From positions 140,117 through 204,116 of the forward strand of contig DATASQ010000022.1 in NCBI GenBank assembly GCA_036269135.1: a stretch of 64,000 nt of DNA, in the 5' to 3' direction. Below are positions 8,913 through 18,399 of this stretch, one piece after another. The first letter of the stretch is position 1. Each line of letters begins with the position of its first letter. The translations under genes and the position numbers were made by a program. The stretch comes from Palsa-343 sp036269135. GTDB taxonomy: Bacteria; Acidobacteriota; Terriglobia; Terriglobales; Acidobacteriaceae. Below the pieces are notes generated by a model. That model saw only the letters and a program-made list of their open reading frames with translations. It had not been told where the DNA came from and did no database searches.

Positions 8913-9425
8913 ATGCACAATGAAGGACCGAGCTGGGTCTTAATCCTGTTCACGGCCGTGACCGCGGCCGCATTTCTGATGCAGGCGGTGGCACTGCTGA
9001 TCATGGCAGTGGCGGCCAGGTCGGCGGTGGGGCGACTGAACGAAGTGACGAAGCAGGCGCAGGAGCATGCCCTGCCGGCACTGGCGACGGCGCGGCATCT
9101 GCTGGATGAGGTTTCACCGAAGCTGAAAGTGGCGGCGCAGAACGTGCTGGAGGTGAGCCATACGCTCAAGCACGAATCGACGCACGTAAGCGGCGCGGTA
9201 GACGAACTGCTGAAGAAAGCCGAAGTGCAGGTAGACCGGGTGGACGAGATGGTGACCGGCACACTGAACAGCATCGCGTATGCCACCTCAACCGTGCAGC
9301 GGGCGGTGACCACGCCGATGCGGCAGGTGGGCGCCGTGTTGAGCGGGCTGCGCGCGGGCTTTGGCGCGCTGCGCAGCAAGGACCGTAACTCACACGAGAC
9401 GGCGGACGGCGACCCGTTCTCCTGA
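8913..9425 (+). CDS. Single-pass membrane protein, DUF948-like
   Basis: A 170-aa protein with a transmembrane helix at about residues 9-34 followed by a long alpha-helical region (about 40-140) with heptad-like spacing (LDEVSPKLKVAAQNVLEVSHTL). This layout resembles DUF948 proteins that often follow YtxH genes. No catalytic motif is visible. It lies 86 nt after the YtxH gene and is followed by a good intrinsic terminator at 9456, so the two probably form one short transcription unit. Confidence 0.65.
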   Translation: MHNEGPSWVLILFTAVTAAAFLMQAVALLIMAVAARSAVGRLNEVTKQAQEHALPALATARHLLDEVSPKLKVAAQNVLEVSHTLKHESTHVSGAVDELLKKAEVQVDRVDEMVTGTLNSIAYATSTVQRAVTTPMRQVGAVLSGLRAGFGALRSKDRNSHETADGDPFS

Positions 9426-9455
9426 ACCGCCTCATTGCTGAATGGCGAAAGAAAT

Positions 9456-9481
9456 CCTCGCTGCGGCGAGGGTTTTCATTT
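9456..9481 (+). terminator. Rho-independent terminator after the DUF948-like gene
   Basis: A GC-rich hairpin (CCTCGC...GCGAGG, loop TGCG) is followed by GGTTTTCATTTT, 30 nt downstream of the stop codon. Confidence 0.75.
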
Positions 9482-9541
9482 TGCGGACAGAGAATGCTGC
9501 GCAAACTCCGCAGCAGCGCAGGAGCATCCTAAGGCGTGCCT

Positions 9542-12526
9542 ATGCAGACCAGGGAAGAACCGCGGACGGCCGAAGAGATGGGGAAGTGTCTGGAGCGGCG
9601 CTCGCTCCAGGAGCCGCGAGCGCCGCTCTCGACGTATCGGATGCAGCTGCATGCCGGCTTTACCTTTGCCGATGCAGAGGCGGCGCTCCCGTATCTGAAG
9701 AGCCTGGGGATCGGCGACTTCTATGCATCGCCGATCTTTGAAGCGCGGCCCGGCAGTATGCATGGATACGACGTCACGCGGCACGACCGTTTGAATCCGG
9801 AGTTGGGCGGCGAGGAGGGATTTGCCCGGTTTGCGCTTCGTCTGCGAGAGCTGGAGATGGGGCTGCTGCTCGACATTGTGCCGAACCACATGGGGGTGGG
9901 GAACGATTCGCTGTGGTGGCAGGATGTGCTGGAAAACGGGCGAGCCTCGCGTTACGCCAACTATTTCGATATCGAGTGGGAGCCGCTGAATCCCGACATG
10001 CGGCACAAGCTGCTGCTGCCCATTCTGGGCTCGCAGTATGGCGACGAGCTGGAAGCGGGGAAGATTCAGGTGGTTGCCGTGGATGGGCAACTGCGCGCGC
10101 AGTATTACGACCACCTCATGCCGCTGGCGCCACGCTCGATGCCGGTGATCTTTCCGGATGCGGAGCTGGACGGGCTGGGCGTGCCGCGGTCGTTCCGCGA
10201 TATTTTGCGGGAAACGGCGCATATTCCTCCGCATGGAACGACGGATGCAAATTTGATCGCGCAACGGCAGCAGCAGCTGGAAGAGCTGCGGCCACGATTG
10301 CGCGCGGCCCTGCTCAGCGGCGAGATGCAGGAGCCGCTGCGCAGGGCGCTGGAGCGGATCAACGGTGTGGCGGGCGACGCGCGGAGCTTTGACCGGCTGC
10401 ACGAACTGCTGGAACAGCAGCCGTGGCGGCTGGCATTCTGGCGCGTCTCCAGCGAGGAGATCAACTACCGGCGATTCTTCGACATTAACGATCTGGTGGG
10501 ATTGCGGATGGAGAATCCGGAGGTGTTTGCCGAGACCCACTGCCTGGCACGCCGGCTACTGGCGCGCGGGGAGGTGACCGGGCTGCGCATCGACCACTGC
10601 GACGGGATGCTGAATCCGCGGCAGTATCTGATTCGCCTGCAGCGGCTCTATGTGGCCAGCCAGTGCATGGGCGAGACGCCCCACGGGGAGACGGGAGCGA
10701 CGGGAATCGAAGTCCAGGTCAGGAAGGCGATGCGCGGACCGGGATGGAATCTGGGCCGGGGTCCGCTGTACGTGGTGGTGGAGAAGATCCTGGAGCCGAG
10801 GGAATCGATGCCGCCGGAATGGCCGGTGAGCGGCACGTCGGGATACGACTTTGTGCATCTGGGGAACCAGGTGTTTATCCGGAGCGAAAACAAGGAGAGG
10901 TTCACGGAGTTTTACGAGCGGCTGATCGGCCACGGAGCGGATCCCCGGACGATCATTTACCAGTCAAAGCTGAACGTGATGCGGAACGCGCTGTCGAGCG
11001 AGGTCTATGTCCTGACCAACCTGATGAGCCGGCTGGCTTCATCGAATCGCAGGGCGCGTGATTTTACGGAGGATCTGCTGGAGACGGCGATCCGGGAGAC
11101 GATTGCCTGCTTTCCCGTGTATCGGACCTACATTGACGATCGCGGGCAGTACACGGAACGCGACCGGGTGTTTATCCGGCAGGCGATTGCTCGCGCGAAG
11201 CAGCGGAATCGGGAGACGGACGCGTCGGTCTTCGATTTCCTGCAGAAGATTCTTCTGCTCCACGAAAGGAGCGGCGAGGAAATCGATCAGCGGGAGCTCT
11301 ATTTCGCGTTGAAATTTCAGCAGCTGACGGGTCCGGTGATGGCCAAGGGTGTGGAGGACACGACCTTCTACGTCTACAACCGGTTCATTTCATCCAACGA
11401 CGTGGGGAGCTCGGTGGAGGCGTTCGGGATTGCGCCGGAGGTCTTGCACGAGGCGAACCGGGGACGGCTGCGGGAGTCACCGGATGCGATGCTGGCGACC
11501 TCCACCCACGACACCAAACGCAGCGAGGATGTGCGGAACCGGCTGAATGTGCTCTCGGAGATGACGTATCTGTGGCCGTCGTATGTGCGCCGCTGGATGA
11601 AGCTGAATGCTCGGCATAAGCGGACGCTGGAAGACGGACGCGTGGCGCCGGATGCCAATGAGGAATATCTCCTGTATCAGACGCTGGTGGGCGCGTGGCC
11701 GTGGAAGATGGACGGTGCGGGGGATCGGCAGGCATTCGTCGAGCGGATGCAGCAGTACATGACCAAGGCGCTGAGCGAGGCCAAGGTGAATCTGAGCTGG
11801 ACGAATCCCAATCCGGAGTATGTGGATGCGGTGAACAGCTTCGTGCGGGCGATTCTGATGGCGGACGCGCGCGGGCGGCAGCCACGTTTTGCGGAGACGA
11901 TGGAGGAGATTTTGCCGGTGCTGCGGCTCTTTGGCGCGGTGAATTCTCTGGCTCAGGTGGTGCTGAAGATCGCGTCGCCGGGAGTGCCGGATTTCTATCA
12001 GGGGACGGAGATGTGGGACTTGAGCCTGGTGGATCCGGATAATCGACGGCCGGTGGACTACGCGATGCGGAGGGCGGCGCTCAAAGAGTTGCAGGCGCTG
12101 GAGCAGGACCGGGGAGCGGCGGCGGTTTGCCGCGCGGTGCTGGATCGGATTCGCGACGGACGGGTGAAATTGTGGACGGTGCATCGCGCGCTGGCGCTGC
12201 GCAACCGCCTGCCGGAGGTATTCCGGCGCGGGGAATATATCCCCGTGGAAGCGACGAATGGCCTGGCGGAGCATGTGATCGCGTTCGCTCGGGGGAGACA
12301 GGTGCTGGCTGTGGTTCCGCGGTTTGCCTATACGCTGATGGGCGGCAAGGCACGGCTGCCTCTGGACGATGCGTGGGGGCGTGCTGAGCTGAGGGTGCCG
12401 GAGATGGCGGGCCTGGAACTGGAGAATGTGTTCACAGGCGGGTTCGCGCGGGTGGATGAAAACGGAGGTCTTCCGCTGCGGACGGTGTTTGGGGAATTTC
12501 CGGTGGCGCTGCTGGCGAGGCGGTGA
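9542..12526 (+). CDS. treY: Malto-oligosyltrehalose synthase
   Basis: A 994-aa GH13 (subfamily 26) enzyme that rearranges the reducing-end alpha-1,4 bond of malto-oligosaccharides to an alpha,alpha-1,1 bond, the first step of the TreY/TreZ trehalose route. Motifs: N-terminal STYRMQLHAGFTF; nucleophile region GLRIDHCDGM (about residue 346); acid/base Glu in VVVEKILEP (about 413); third carboxylate in TSTHDTKRSEDVR (about 655). ATG 9542 is preferred because AAGG lies 7 nt upstream; an in-frame GTG at 9536 is possible. No treZ is in the window. It converges with malQ, another maltodextrin enzyme, so the locus handles glycogen-derived glucans. Confidence 0.93.
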   Translation: MQTREEPRTAEEMGKCLERRSLQEPRAPLSTYRMQLHAGFTFADAEAALPYLKSLGIGDFYASPIFEARPGSMHGYDVTRHDRLNPELGGEEGFARFALRLRELEMGLLLDIVPNHMGVGNDSLWWQDVLENGRASRYANYFDIEWEPLNPDMRHKLLLPILGSQYGDELEAGKIQVVAVDGQLRAQYYDHLMPLAPRSMPVIFPDAELDGLGVPRSFRDILRETAHIPPHGTTDANLIAQRQQQLEELRPRLRAALLSGEMQEPLRRALERINGVAGDARSFDRLHELLEQQPWRLAFWRVSSEEINYRRFFDINDLVGLRMENPEVFAETHCLARRLLARGEVTGLRIDHCDGMLNPRQYLIRLQRLYVASQCMGETPHGETGATGIEVQVRKAMRGPGWNLGRGPLYVVVEKILEPRESMPPEWPVSGTSGYDFVHLGNQVFIRSENKERFTEFYERLIGHGADPRTIIYQSKLNVMRNALSSEVYVLTNLMSRLASSNRRARDFTEDLLETAIRETIACFPVYRTYIDDRGQYTERDRVFIRQAIARAKQRNRETDASVFDFLQKILLLHERSGEEIDQRELYFALKFQQLTGPVMAKGVEDTTFYVYNRFISSNDVGSSVEAFGIAPEVLHEANRGRLRESPDAMLATSTHDTKRSEDVRNRLNVLSEMTYLWPSYVRRWMKLNARHKRTLEDGRVAPDANEEYLLYQTLVGAWPWKMDGAGDRQAFVERMQQYMTKALSEAKVNLSWTNPNPEYVDAVNSFVRAILMADARGRQPRFAETMEEILPVLRLFGAVNSLAQVVLKIASPGVPDFYQGTEMWDLSLVDPDNRRPVDYAMRRAALKELQALEQDRGAAAVCRAVLDRIRDGRVKLWTVHRALALRNRLPEVFRRGEYIPVEATNGLAEHVIAFARGRQVLAVVPRFAYTLMGGKARLPLDDAWGRAELRVPEMAGLELENVFTGGFARVDENGGLPLRTVFGEFPVALLARR

Positions 12527-12611
12527 GAAGCCAGAGTATGGATTTTAGAGTTTAGAAACCAAAAAACAGACGATCGAGCGATTTGCGCTCCGGTGAGGCT
12601 GACTCAGCCTG

Positions 12612-14135
12612 TCACTGCGTGTTGCGCTCGTGTTTGTCGCGGTCGGTGACTTCGGTGAGGGCGGCGAGCTTTTCTGCGAGGGCTGGCGTCAGCGCGTGCT
12701 GGGGGAAGCGCCAGCTCCAGTTGCCGGTGGGGCGGGAAGGAACGTTCATACGGGCCTCGCCGCCGAGCTCAAGAATGTCCTGTACGGGATAAAGTGCCAT
12801 GTCGGCGACGGAGTCAGCGACGGCGCGCATGAGAGGCCAGACCGGGCTCTCGCCTCCGGGCTGCGGCTCACACTGAACATAGGCGCGGACGGCGGCCTTT
12901 TCCGCGGCTGAAGCGCCATTCTCCCACCACCCGCGAGTGGTGTCGTTATCGTGCGTGCCGGTATACGCCACCGTGTTGGGCACAAACTGGTGAGGCAGGT
13001 GAATGTGCGCCCCGCGGGCGGAGAACCCAAACTGCACGACTTTCATGCCGGGAAAATGAAACTGCTCACGCAGGGCGTCGACTTCTTTGGTGATCATGCC
13101 CAGGTCTTCGGCGATGAAGGGAAGATCGCCTAACTCGTCGCGGAGGCGCTGAAAGAGCGCAGCACCGGGAGCCTTAATCCACTGGCCGTTCACCGCGGTT
13201 TCTTCCCCGGCGGGGATGGCCCAGTAGGCTTCAAAGCCGCGGAAGTGGTCGAGCCGGATGAGGTCATAGAGGAAGTGGGCGCGGCGGATCCGGTCGATCC
13301 ACCAGGCGAAGCCATTGCGCTGCATGAGATCCCAGCGGTAAAGAGGATTGCCCCAGCGCTGCCCGGTTGCGGAAAAGTAGTCGGGAGGGACGCCGGCGAC
13401 GCGGATGGGAGCGAGGTCCGGGTCGAGCTCGAAGAGCTCGGGGTGGGTCCACACGTCGGCCGAATCGTAGCTGACGAAAATAGCGATGTCGCCGAGGAAG
13501 CGGATGTCACGCGTGGCGCAGTATTCGCGGAGGGTGCGCCACTGCTCGTCGAAGGCGAACTGGATGGCCCTGGCGATGGCCAGCTCTTCAGCGTGTTCCT
13601 GGCGAAGGCGGTCGAGCGCGGAGGGGTCGCGGCGCTTGATTTTGTCGGGCCACTGGTTCCAGGAGGCGTAATTGAACCTGCGGCGGAGGACGGTATAGAG
13701 AGCCCAGTCGCTGAGCCAGGTGCCGTTTTCGCGGCAATAGGCTTCGAAGCGGGACCAGTCAGCGTCCGTGTGACGATGAACGAAGTTGCGGGCGGCTTCT
13801 TCCACGAGCGGGAGCTTCTGCGCGGTCACTGTCTCGAAATCGACAGGAGCCGAGGCAGAGGGAAGGCCGGCCAGACGATCATGGCCGATCCAGCCGCGGT
13901 CGGCGAGGAGTTCGAGCGAGAGCAGAAGGGGATTGCCGGCAAAGGCGGAGAGCGATGCGTAGGGCGAATTGCCATAGCCGGTGGGACTGAGGGGAAGCAC
14001 CTGCCAGATGCGTTGCTTAGCGGCAGCCAGAAAATCCGCGAAGGCGTACGCGGCCGGTCCAAGATCGCCGATGCCGCCCCCCGAAGGCAGAGAGGCGATG
14101 TGCAACAGAAGGCCCGAGAAGCGCTCGAAAGGCAT
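12612..14135 (-). CDS. malQ: 4-alpha-glucanotransferase (amylomaltase)
   Basis: A 507-aa GH77 enzyme that transfers alpha-1,4-glucan segments between maltodextrins in the cytoplasm. Signatures: GLLLHIASLPSGGGIGDLG and PLSPTGYGNSPYASLSAFAGNP at the N-terminus; nucleophile Asp in IRLDHFRGFE; acid/base Glu in PFIAEDLGMIT; third carboxylate in THDNDTTRGWW. Length is normal for bacterial MalQ. It is convergent with treY and lies just downstream of ppiD, insulated from it by the terminator at 14165-14207. Its own promoter must therefore lie in the short space before the ATG or further up. Confidence 0.94.
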   Translation of the reverse strand: MPFERFSGLLLHIASLPSGGGIGDLGPAAYAFADFLAAAKQRIWQVLPLSPTGYGNSPYASLSAFAGNPLLLSLELLADRGWIGHDRLAGLPSASAPVDFETVTAQKLPLVEEAARNFVHRHTDADWSRFEAYCRENGTWLSDWALYTVLRRRFNYASWNQWPDKIKRRDPSALDRLRQEHAEELAIARAIQFAFDEQWRTLREYCATRDIRFLGDIAIFVSYDSADVWTHPELFELDPDLAPIRVAGVPPDYFSATGQRWGNPLYRWDLMQRNGFAWWIDRIRRAHFLYDLIRLDHFRGFEAYWAIPAGEETAVNGQWIKAPGAALFQRLRDELGDLPFIAEDLGMITKEVDALREQFHFPGMKVVQFGFSARGAHIHLPHQFVPNTVAYTGTHDNDTTRGWWENGASAAEKAAVRAYVQCEPQPGGESPVWPLMRAVADSVADMALYPVQDILELGGEARMNVPSRPTGNWSWRFPQHALTPALAEKLAALTEVTDRDKHERNTQ

Positions 14136-14164
14136 GGATGAGTCCAGTATGGAACGAAATAAAA

Positions 14165-14207
14165 GGAAAAAACCCGCTCCATCGGAGAAGATTCGATGAA
14201 AGCGGGC
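14165..14207 (-). terminator. Rho-independent terminator downstream of ppiD
   Basis: Read on the minus strand, a 12-13 bp stem (CCCGCTTTCATCG paired with CGATGGAGCGGG, one bulge) is followed by TTTTTTCC. It lies 20 nt after the ppiD stop and ends 30 nt before the malQ start. Confidence 0.88.
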
Positions 14208-14226
14208 TCTGTTGCCTTGGCGACGA

Positions 14227-16206
14227 TTACATGCCGCTCATCGGGATCTGCTGCTGCATTTTGCGGTTGATCAGGACCCGATCGGCCTTCTCGTAGGTGG
14301 AAACCAGATTGGTGACGAAGACCTCGAAGGCCTGATCGCGGCGCTGGTTGAGGAGGGTATCGCGGGTGGAGTCGAGATTCTTTGCGATGTCCTCGGGCGA
14401 TGGTTGCTGCTTGTCGTCGATTTTGGCTACGACGCCGGTGGTGCCGTTATTGATGGCGTTGCTGATTCCGCCGACGGGGAGATCGAAGAGGCTGGGCGCG
14501 GCGCTGCTGAGCAGGCCGATGTCCGGAACCTGCTGATCGCGGCCGACGAGGTCGCTGGTTTTGATGGTGGCGCCGACTTCCTTTGCCGCCTTCGCCAGGT
14601 CGCCCTCGGCGTGAGCGCGGTCGGCCAGCTCATTGGTCTTGCGGGCGAGAAGCGCCGTGACCTGCTGATCGCGGAAGTCGTCGAGGATATGCGACTTGTA
14701 TTCGTCGAAGGTGGGCGTGTGGGCGGCCTTGACGTCGGCTACCTGGAACAGGGCGTAGCTGTTGTCACCCGTGGAGACGGGCTCCGGCGCGCCGTTGGCT
14801 TTGGCTCCGAAGGCAGCGGCGATGAGTTTGGAGCTGTCGGCCATATCCGGCAGAGTCGCGCCCTGAGCGACGTAATCGCTGGTGACGACCTTCAGATGAT
14901 GGGCCGCAGCGGCCTGCGCGAGACTCGTCTTCTGCGCATCGCTGGCCAGCTGCTGGGCGAAGGCCTGCTCTGCCTGCGCCTCTTTCTGCTTCGTGAGAGT
15001 GTCCACGATGGAGCTCTTCACTTCATCGAGGGATTTAACGTGGGCGTCCTGCTTATCCTCGGTCTGGATGATGTGGTAGCCGAACTGGGTGCGGACCAGG
15101 CCGGAAATCTGGCCGGGCTTCTGCCCGAAGGCGACGGCATCGAACTGCGGCACGGTGGCGCCGCGCTTGAGCCAGCCCAGCTCGCCGCCCTGGTCCTTGC
15201 TGCCCGGGTCGTCGGAGTCCTTCTTTGCCAGCTCGGCAAAGTTCTTGCCGTCATCTTTGCGAATCTGGTCGAGGATATCCTGGGCTTTGGCCTTTGCTTT
15301 GGCGTCGGCATCCGGACCGGCATTGGGATCGACAGAGATCAGGATGTGGCGGACCTTCACCTGAGCATCCACTTTGTACTGCTGCTGGTTCTGGTTGTAA
15401 TACTGCTGAATCTCGGCCTGAGATATCTGCGGTTTGCCGCCGGGCAGATCCTTGTCGGTGAAAGCGACGTATTCGATCTTCCGGGTTTCGGGCAGTGCGT
15501 TGGTATAGCGGGCGGCGTTCTGCTTGAAATGGGCCTGGAGTTCGGTATCGGTGGGATTGATGGTCTTGCGGAGATCGTCGGCGCTGAGCACGGCATAGTC
15601 GAACTTGATCTTCGTGCCCTGCTTCCGGTAGTTGTCGCGAACCTCGGCGGCGGAGACGGTGACGCCGCCGGTGACCAGGTCGCGGAGCCGGTCAGACATG
15701 ATCTGATCCTTGATCTCACCCTCGAATTTGGGGACCGTCATGTTGAGGTTCTGCGTGACGAAGTCGGTGTACTGGGCGTCGCCGATGAATTTGCCGTCGG
15801 GGAAGAGGTACTGACCCCACATACCGGTATGGAGGAAGCGGCGGACATCGTCGTCCGTAGCCGTGATGCCCATGTGGCGGGCTTCCTGGAGCAGGATGCG
15901 CTGCATGATGATCTGCTGGCCGGCCTGCTGCATGATGATGGGCATGTACATGTCAGGAATCTGACGCCCCCGCATCATGTTGTGCGCGGCCTGCTGGACA
16001 TCGCCAACGGAGATTTGCTCCTCGGCGGGCAGGAAGCGGCCGAAGATGCCCCCATGCCGGATGCTGGCGTAGGTGGTGCTGGCGGTGGCCGTGTCGTTGA
16101 AGATGCCAGGAACGAGGAAGATGACCATGAGCACGCAGGTGGCGGCGATGATGATGCCGAACAGCCACTTGGTGAATTTTGTTTCCTTCTGCAGAAAGCG
16201 AATCAT
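14227..16206 (-). CDS. ppiD: Peptidyl-prolyl cis-trans isomerase, PpiD/SurA type
   Basis: A 659-aa membrane-anchored periplasmic chaperone. A single N-terminal membrane helix (about residues 13-33, LFGIIIAATCVLMVIFLV) follows a short cytoplasmic start, as in PpiD. A SurA_N-type chaperone region covers about 40-270. A parvulin (PpiC) domain lies at about 280-385, marked by VRHILISVDPN, DDPGSKDQGGELGWLKRG and FGYHIIQTEDK. A second parvulin-like or helical region completes the C-terminus. It assists folding of exported and outer-membrane proteins at the inner-membrane surface. Its own terminator follows. Confidence 0.9.
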   Translation of the reverse strand: MIRFLQKETKFTKWLFGIIIAATCVLMVIFLVPGIFNDTATASTTYASIRHGGIFGRFLPAEEQISVGDVQQAAHNMMRGRQIPDMYMPIIMQQAGQQIIMQRILLQEARHMGITATDDDVRRFLHTGMWGQYLFPDGKFIGDAQYTDFVTQNLNMTVPKFEGEIKDQIMSDRLRDLVTGGVTVSAAEVRDNYRKQGTKIKFDYAVLSADDLRKTINPTDTELQAHFKQNAARYTNALPETRKIEYVAFTDKDLPGGKPQISQAEIQQYYNQNQQQYKVDAQVKVRHILISVDPNAGPDADAKAKAKAQDILDQIRKDDGKNFAELAKKDSDDPGSKDQGGELGWLKRGATVPQFDAVAFGQKPGQISGLVRTQFGYHIIQTEDKQDAHVKSLDEVKSSIVDTLTKQKEAQAEQAFAQQLASDAQKTSLAQAAAAHHLKVVTSDYVAQGATLPDMADSSKLIAAAFGAKANGAPEPVSTGDNSYALFQVADVKAAHTPTFDEYKSHILDDFRDQQVTALLARKTNELADRAHAEGDLAKAAKEVGATIKTSDLVGRDQQVPDIGLLSSAAPSLFDLPVGGISNAINNGTTGVVAKIDDKQQPSPEDIAKNLDSTRDTLLNQRRDQAFEVFVTNLVSTYEKADRVLINRKMQQQIPMSGM

Positions 16207-16426
16207 GCGATGGGTAACAGCCTTTTCTGTGGCCTTACTCCGGCAGCCTGGCCCTGGGGCAGCGGGCGCGCGGGAAGGCGATTGTCCTGAGTGCAGGAGC
16301 TAATACCAGTATAAGGGGCGCGAGGGGCCGGGGAAAGGCGAAGAAGAGGGGCAGAGCGGACAGGGGAATCCGAAAGACACGGTCAGGGCGTAATTAAGAT
16401 AGATGGATTTGGCCACGCCCCTCCCG

Positions 16427-17233
16427 TTATTCGAAGCTGACGACGCATTCACCAAAAGTGACAAAAGCGGCGCGAGCGGTCTGCCCGGAATAGGCGAGTG
16501 TCTTGCCGGACCAGCTGCCGGTGGTGATCCAGTCGCCGGCACGGAGGCCGGCCGTTCGGGAGGAGCCCTCATTGGCGAGCCACTCGACGAGCCGGAGAAG
16601 ATCGGTGCCGGCGCTGTTGGAGGCGGTGCCCTGGAAGCGGGTTTCGTTGTCGATGGCGACGGTCACGGATTCCTGGGCGAGGTCGATGGACCGCCAGTGG
16701 CGGGCGGGGGGACCGAACGCGAATCCCCCATTCATCTGAAGGTCGCCGATGACCGAAAAGCGGTCCACCTGGTCGGGATCGGCGAAGGCGGACTCGAGGA
16801 GTTCGATCGCCGGATGGGCGCTGCCGATGGCGGCGATGATCTCGTCGCGGCTATAAGGACGGTCGCGGACGGGCAGGTCCTGGCTCAGGTGAAAGGCAAT
16901 CTCCGCTTCGACCCCGCCGTAGCGGTGAGAGTTGCGGCTGATGCGCTGCCCGGAACGGGCATAGCCGCCCCAGGAGGGCATGGGAGAAAACAGAGGTGTG
17001 GCCTGAGGCGAGGCCGCACCGATTTTCCAGCCGGCGATGGGGGCGCAGGCCATGGCCACGATGTCCTGGAGGGCATAAGCCTCGATAAGGCTGGCAGGGC
17101 GCAGCTCTTCGGGAAGCGCGGCGATGGGTTGGCGCTCGCGGCGAGCACCCAGCAGCAGTTCCGCGGCGCGGTGCATGCGATCCCGATCCGCGGGCGTGAG
17201 CGTGGAGGGGAGCGGGCGGGACCGAGCGGCCAT
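16427..17233 (-). CDS. Fumarylacetoacetate hydrolase-family / 2-keto-4-pentenoate hydratase-like enzyme
   Basis: A 268-aa protein of the FAH superfamily, hydratase-like branch (MhpD-like). Recognisable parts are GWKIGAAS (about residue 68), the metal-site region GGVEAEIAFHLSQDLP, HPAIELLESAF, and a C-terminal LRAGDWITTGSWSGKT. Members hydrate, hydrolyse or decarboxylate 2-oxo acids with Mg2+; the substrate here is unknown. Start 17233 has AGGAG 6 nt upstream. A much longer in-frame ORF reaching 18382 runs antisense through msrP and is not real. It is divergent from msrP and not obviously linked to it. Confidence 0.82.
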   Translation of the reverse strand: MAARSRPLPSTLTPADRDRMHRAAELLLGARRERQPIAALPEELRPASLIEAYALQDIVAMACAPIAGWKIGAASPQATPLFSPMPSWGGYARSGQRISRNSHRYGGVEAEIAFHLSQDLPVRDRPYSRDEIIAAIGSAHPAIELLESAFADPDQVDRFSVIGDLQMNGGFAFGPPARHWRSIDLAQESVTVAIDNETRFQGTASNSAGTDLLRLVEWLANEGSSRTAGLRAGDWITTGSWSGKTLAYSGQTARAAFVTFGECVVSFE

Positions 17234-17338
17234 CGGCATCTCCTTTGTTTCTTTACAGAGTAAGACGCATATTGCGGGATTTGCGACGGTCGAGGCACTA
17301 GAGCGTCGAATGAACGGAAGAGTAAAGTAGGAGAATTC

Positions 17339-18307
17339 ATGCAGATCCAGAGAAAAAGCGATATTCCGGCTTCGGAGATTACCCCGAAGGAAGCCTGGAT
17401 GAACCGGCGCGCGTTCATGACCGCGGCGGCTGCGACGGGATTTGCAGCGGTCGCCGGTGAGGGAGCCCGGCGATTCCTGGGGCCGGCAACGGTGCACGCG
17501 GCCGGGAAGCTGAATACCGTGAGCAGCCCGCTTTCGACGCGGGGACTGACGCCGACGCCGCTGGAAGACATCACGCACTACAACAACTTCTATGAGTTCG
17601 GTGTGGACAAGGACGACCCGGCGAAGAATGCGTGGCGGCTGCACACGCGGCCGTGGTCGATCCAGGTGGAAGGGCTCGTCAGGCAGAAGAAAACCTTCGA
17701 CATCGATGCGCTGCTGAAGCTCCGGCCGCTGGAGGACCGCATCTATCGCTTCCGCTGTGTGGAGGCCTGGAGCATGGTGATTCCGTGGGTGGGGTATTCG
17801 CTCTCGGAGTTCATCCAGCAATGCGATCCTCTGCCGTCGGCGAAGTACATTCAGTTTCTGTCGCTGGCGGATTCCAAGCAGGAGCTGCTGCCGTGGAATG
17901 CGGGCATCAGCTGGCCGTATTCGGAAGGACTGCGGATGGATGAGGCCATGCATCCGCTGACGCTGCTGACGTTCGGCCTGTATGGCGACGTGTTGCCGAA
18001 TCAGGATGGTGCGCCGGTGCGCGTGGTAGTGCCGTGGAAATACGGTTTCAAGTCGGCCAAGTCGATCGTGAAGGTGAAGTTCGTGAAAGATCAGCCGCAC
18101 ACGACGTGGAACGATCTGGCGTCGAATGAATATGGCTTCTACTCGAATGTGAACCCAAACCGCGATCATCCGCGATGGAGCCAGAAGACGGAACGGGTGA
18201 TTGGCGCGCCGATCTGGAAGCAGCGCCAACCAACGCTGATGTTCAACGGCTATGGCGATCAGGTGGCCGGTCTGTACAAAGGCATGAACCTGATGAAGGA
18301 CTATTAG
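17339..18307 (+). CDS. msrP: Protein-methionine-sulfoxide reductase, molybdopterin catalytic subunit
   Basis: A 322-aa periplasmic molybdoenzyme (YedY family) that reduces methionine sulfoxide residues in envelope proteins. A twin-arginine signal NRRAFMTAAAA lies at about residues 21-31. The Mo-coordinating cysteine is Cys140 in RFRCVEAWSMVIPW. GMNLMKDY is a typical C-terminus. TAGGAG precedes the ATG. Its membrane haem partner msrQ is two genes downstream, with a CADD-like gene inserted between them, an unusual arrangement. Confidence 0.94.
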   Translation: MQIQRKSDIPASEITPKEAWMNRRAFMTAAAATGFAAVAGEGARRFLGPATVHAAGKLNTVSSPLSTRGLTPTPLEDITHYNNFYEFGVDKDDPAKNAWRLHTRPWSIQVEGLVRQKKTFDIDALLKLRPLEDRIYRFRCVEAWSMVIPWVGYSLSEFIQQCDPLPSAKYIQFLSLADSKQELLPWNAGISWPYSEGLRMDEAMHPLTLLTFGLYGDVLPNQDGAPVRVVVPWKYGFKSAKSIVKVKFVKDQPHTTWNDLASNEYGFYSNVNPNRDHPRWSQKTERVIGAPIWKQRQPTLMFNGYGDQVAGLYKGMNLMKDY

Positions 18308-18399
18308 GACCGCCGGGAGCCGGTGCTGAGGTACGACCAGGGTACCGTAAGGAGAGTTGTGCAACAGGGCCCCAACCGACAAATCCCCGGAGGCAAAAC

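Noticed and set aside
17234..18382. Extended N-terminus of the FAH-family gene running antisense through msrP
   Set aside because: The extension has no family similarity, overlaps a certain gene, and a good ribosome-binding site precedes the internal start at 17233.
18175..18399. Upstream extension of the CADD-like gene into msrP
   Set aside because: The frame is antagonistic to the certain msrP reading frame; GTG 18400 has an ideal Shine-Dalgarno sequence and gives the family length.
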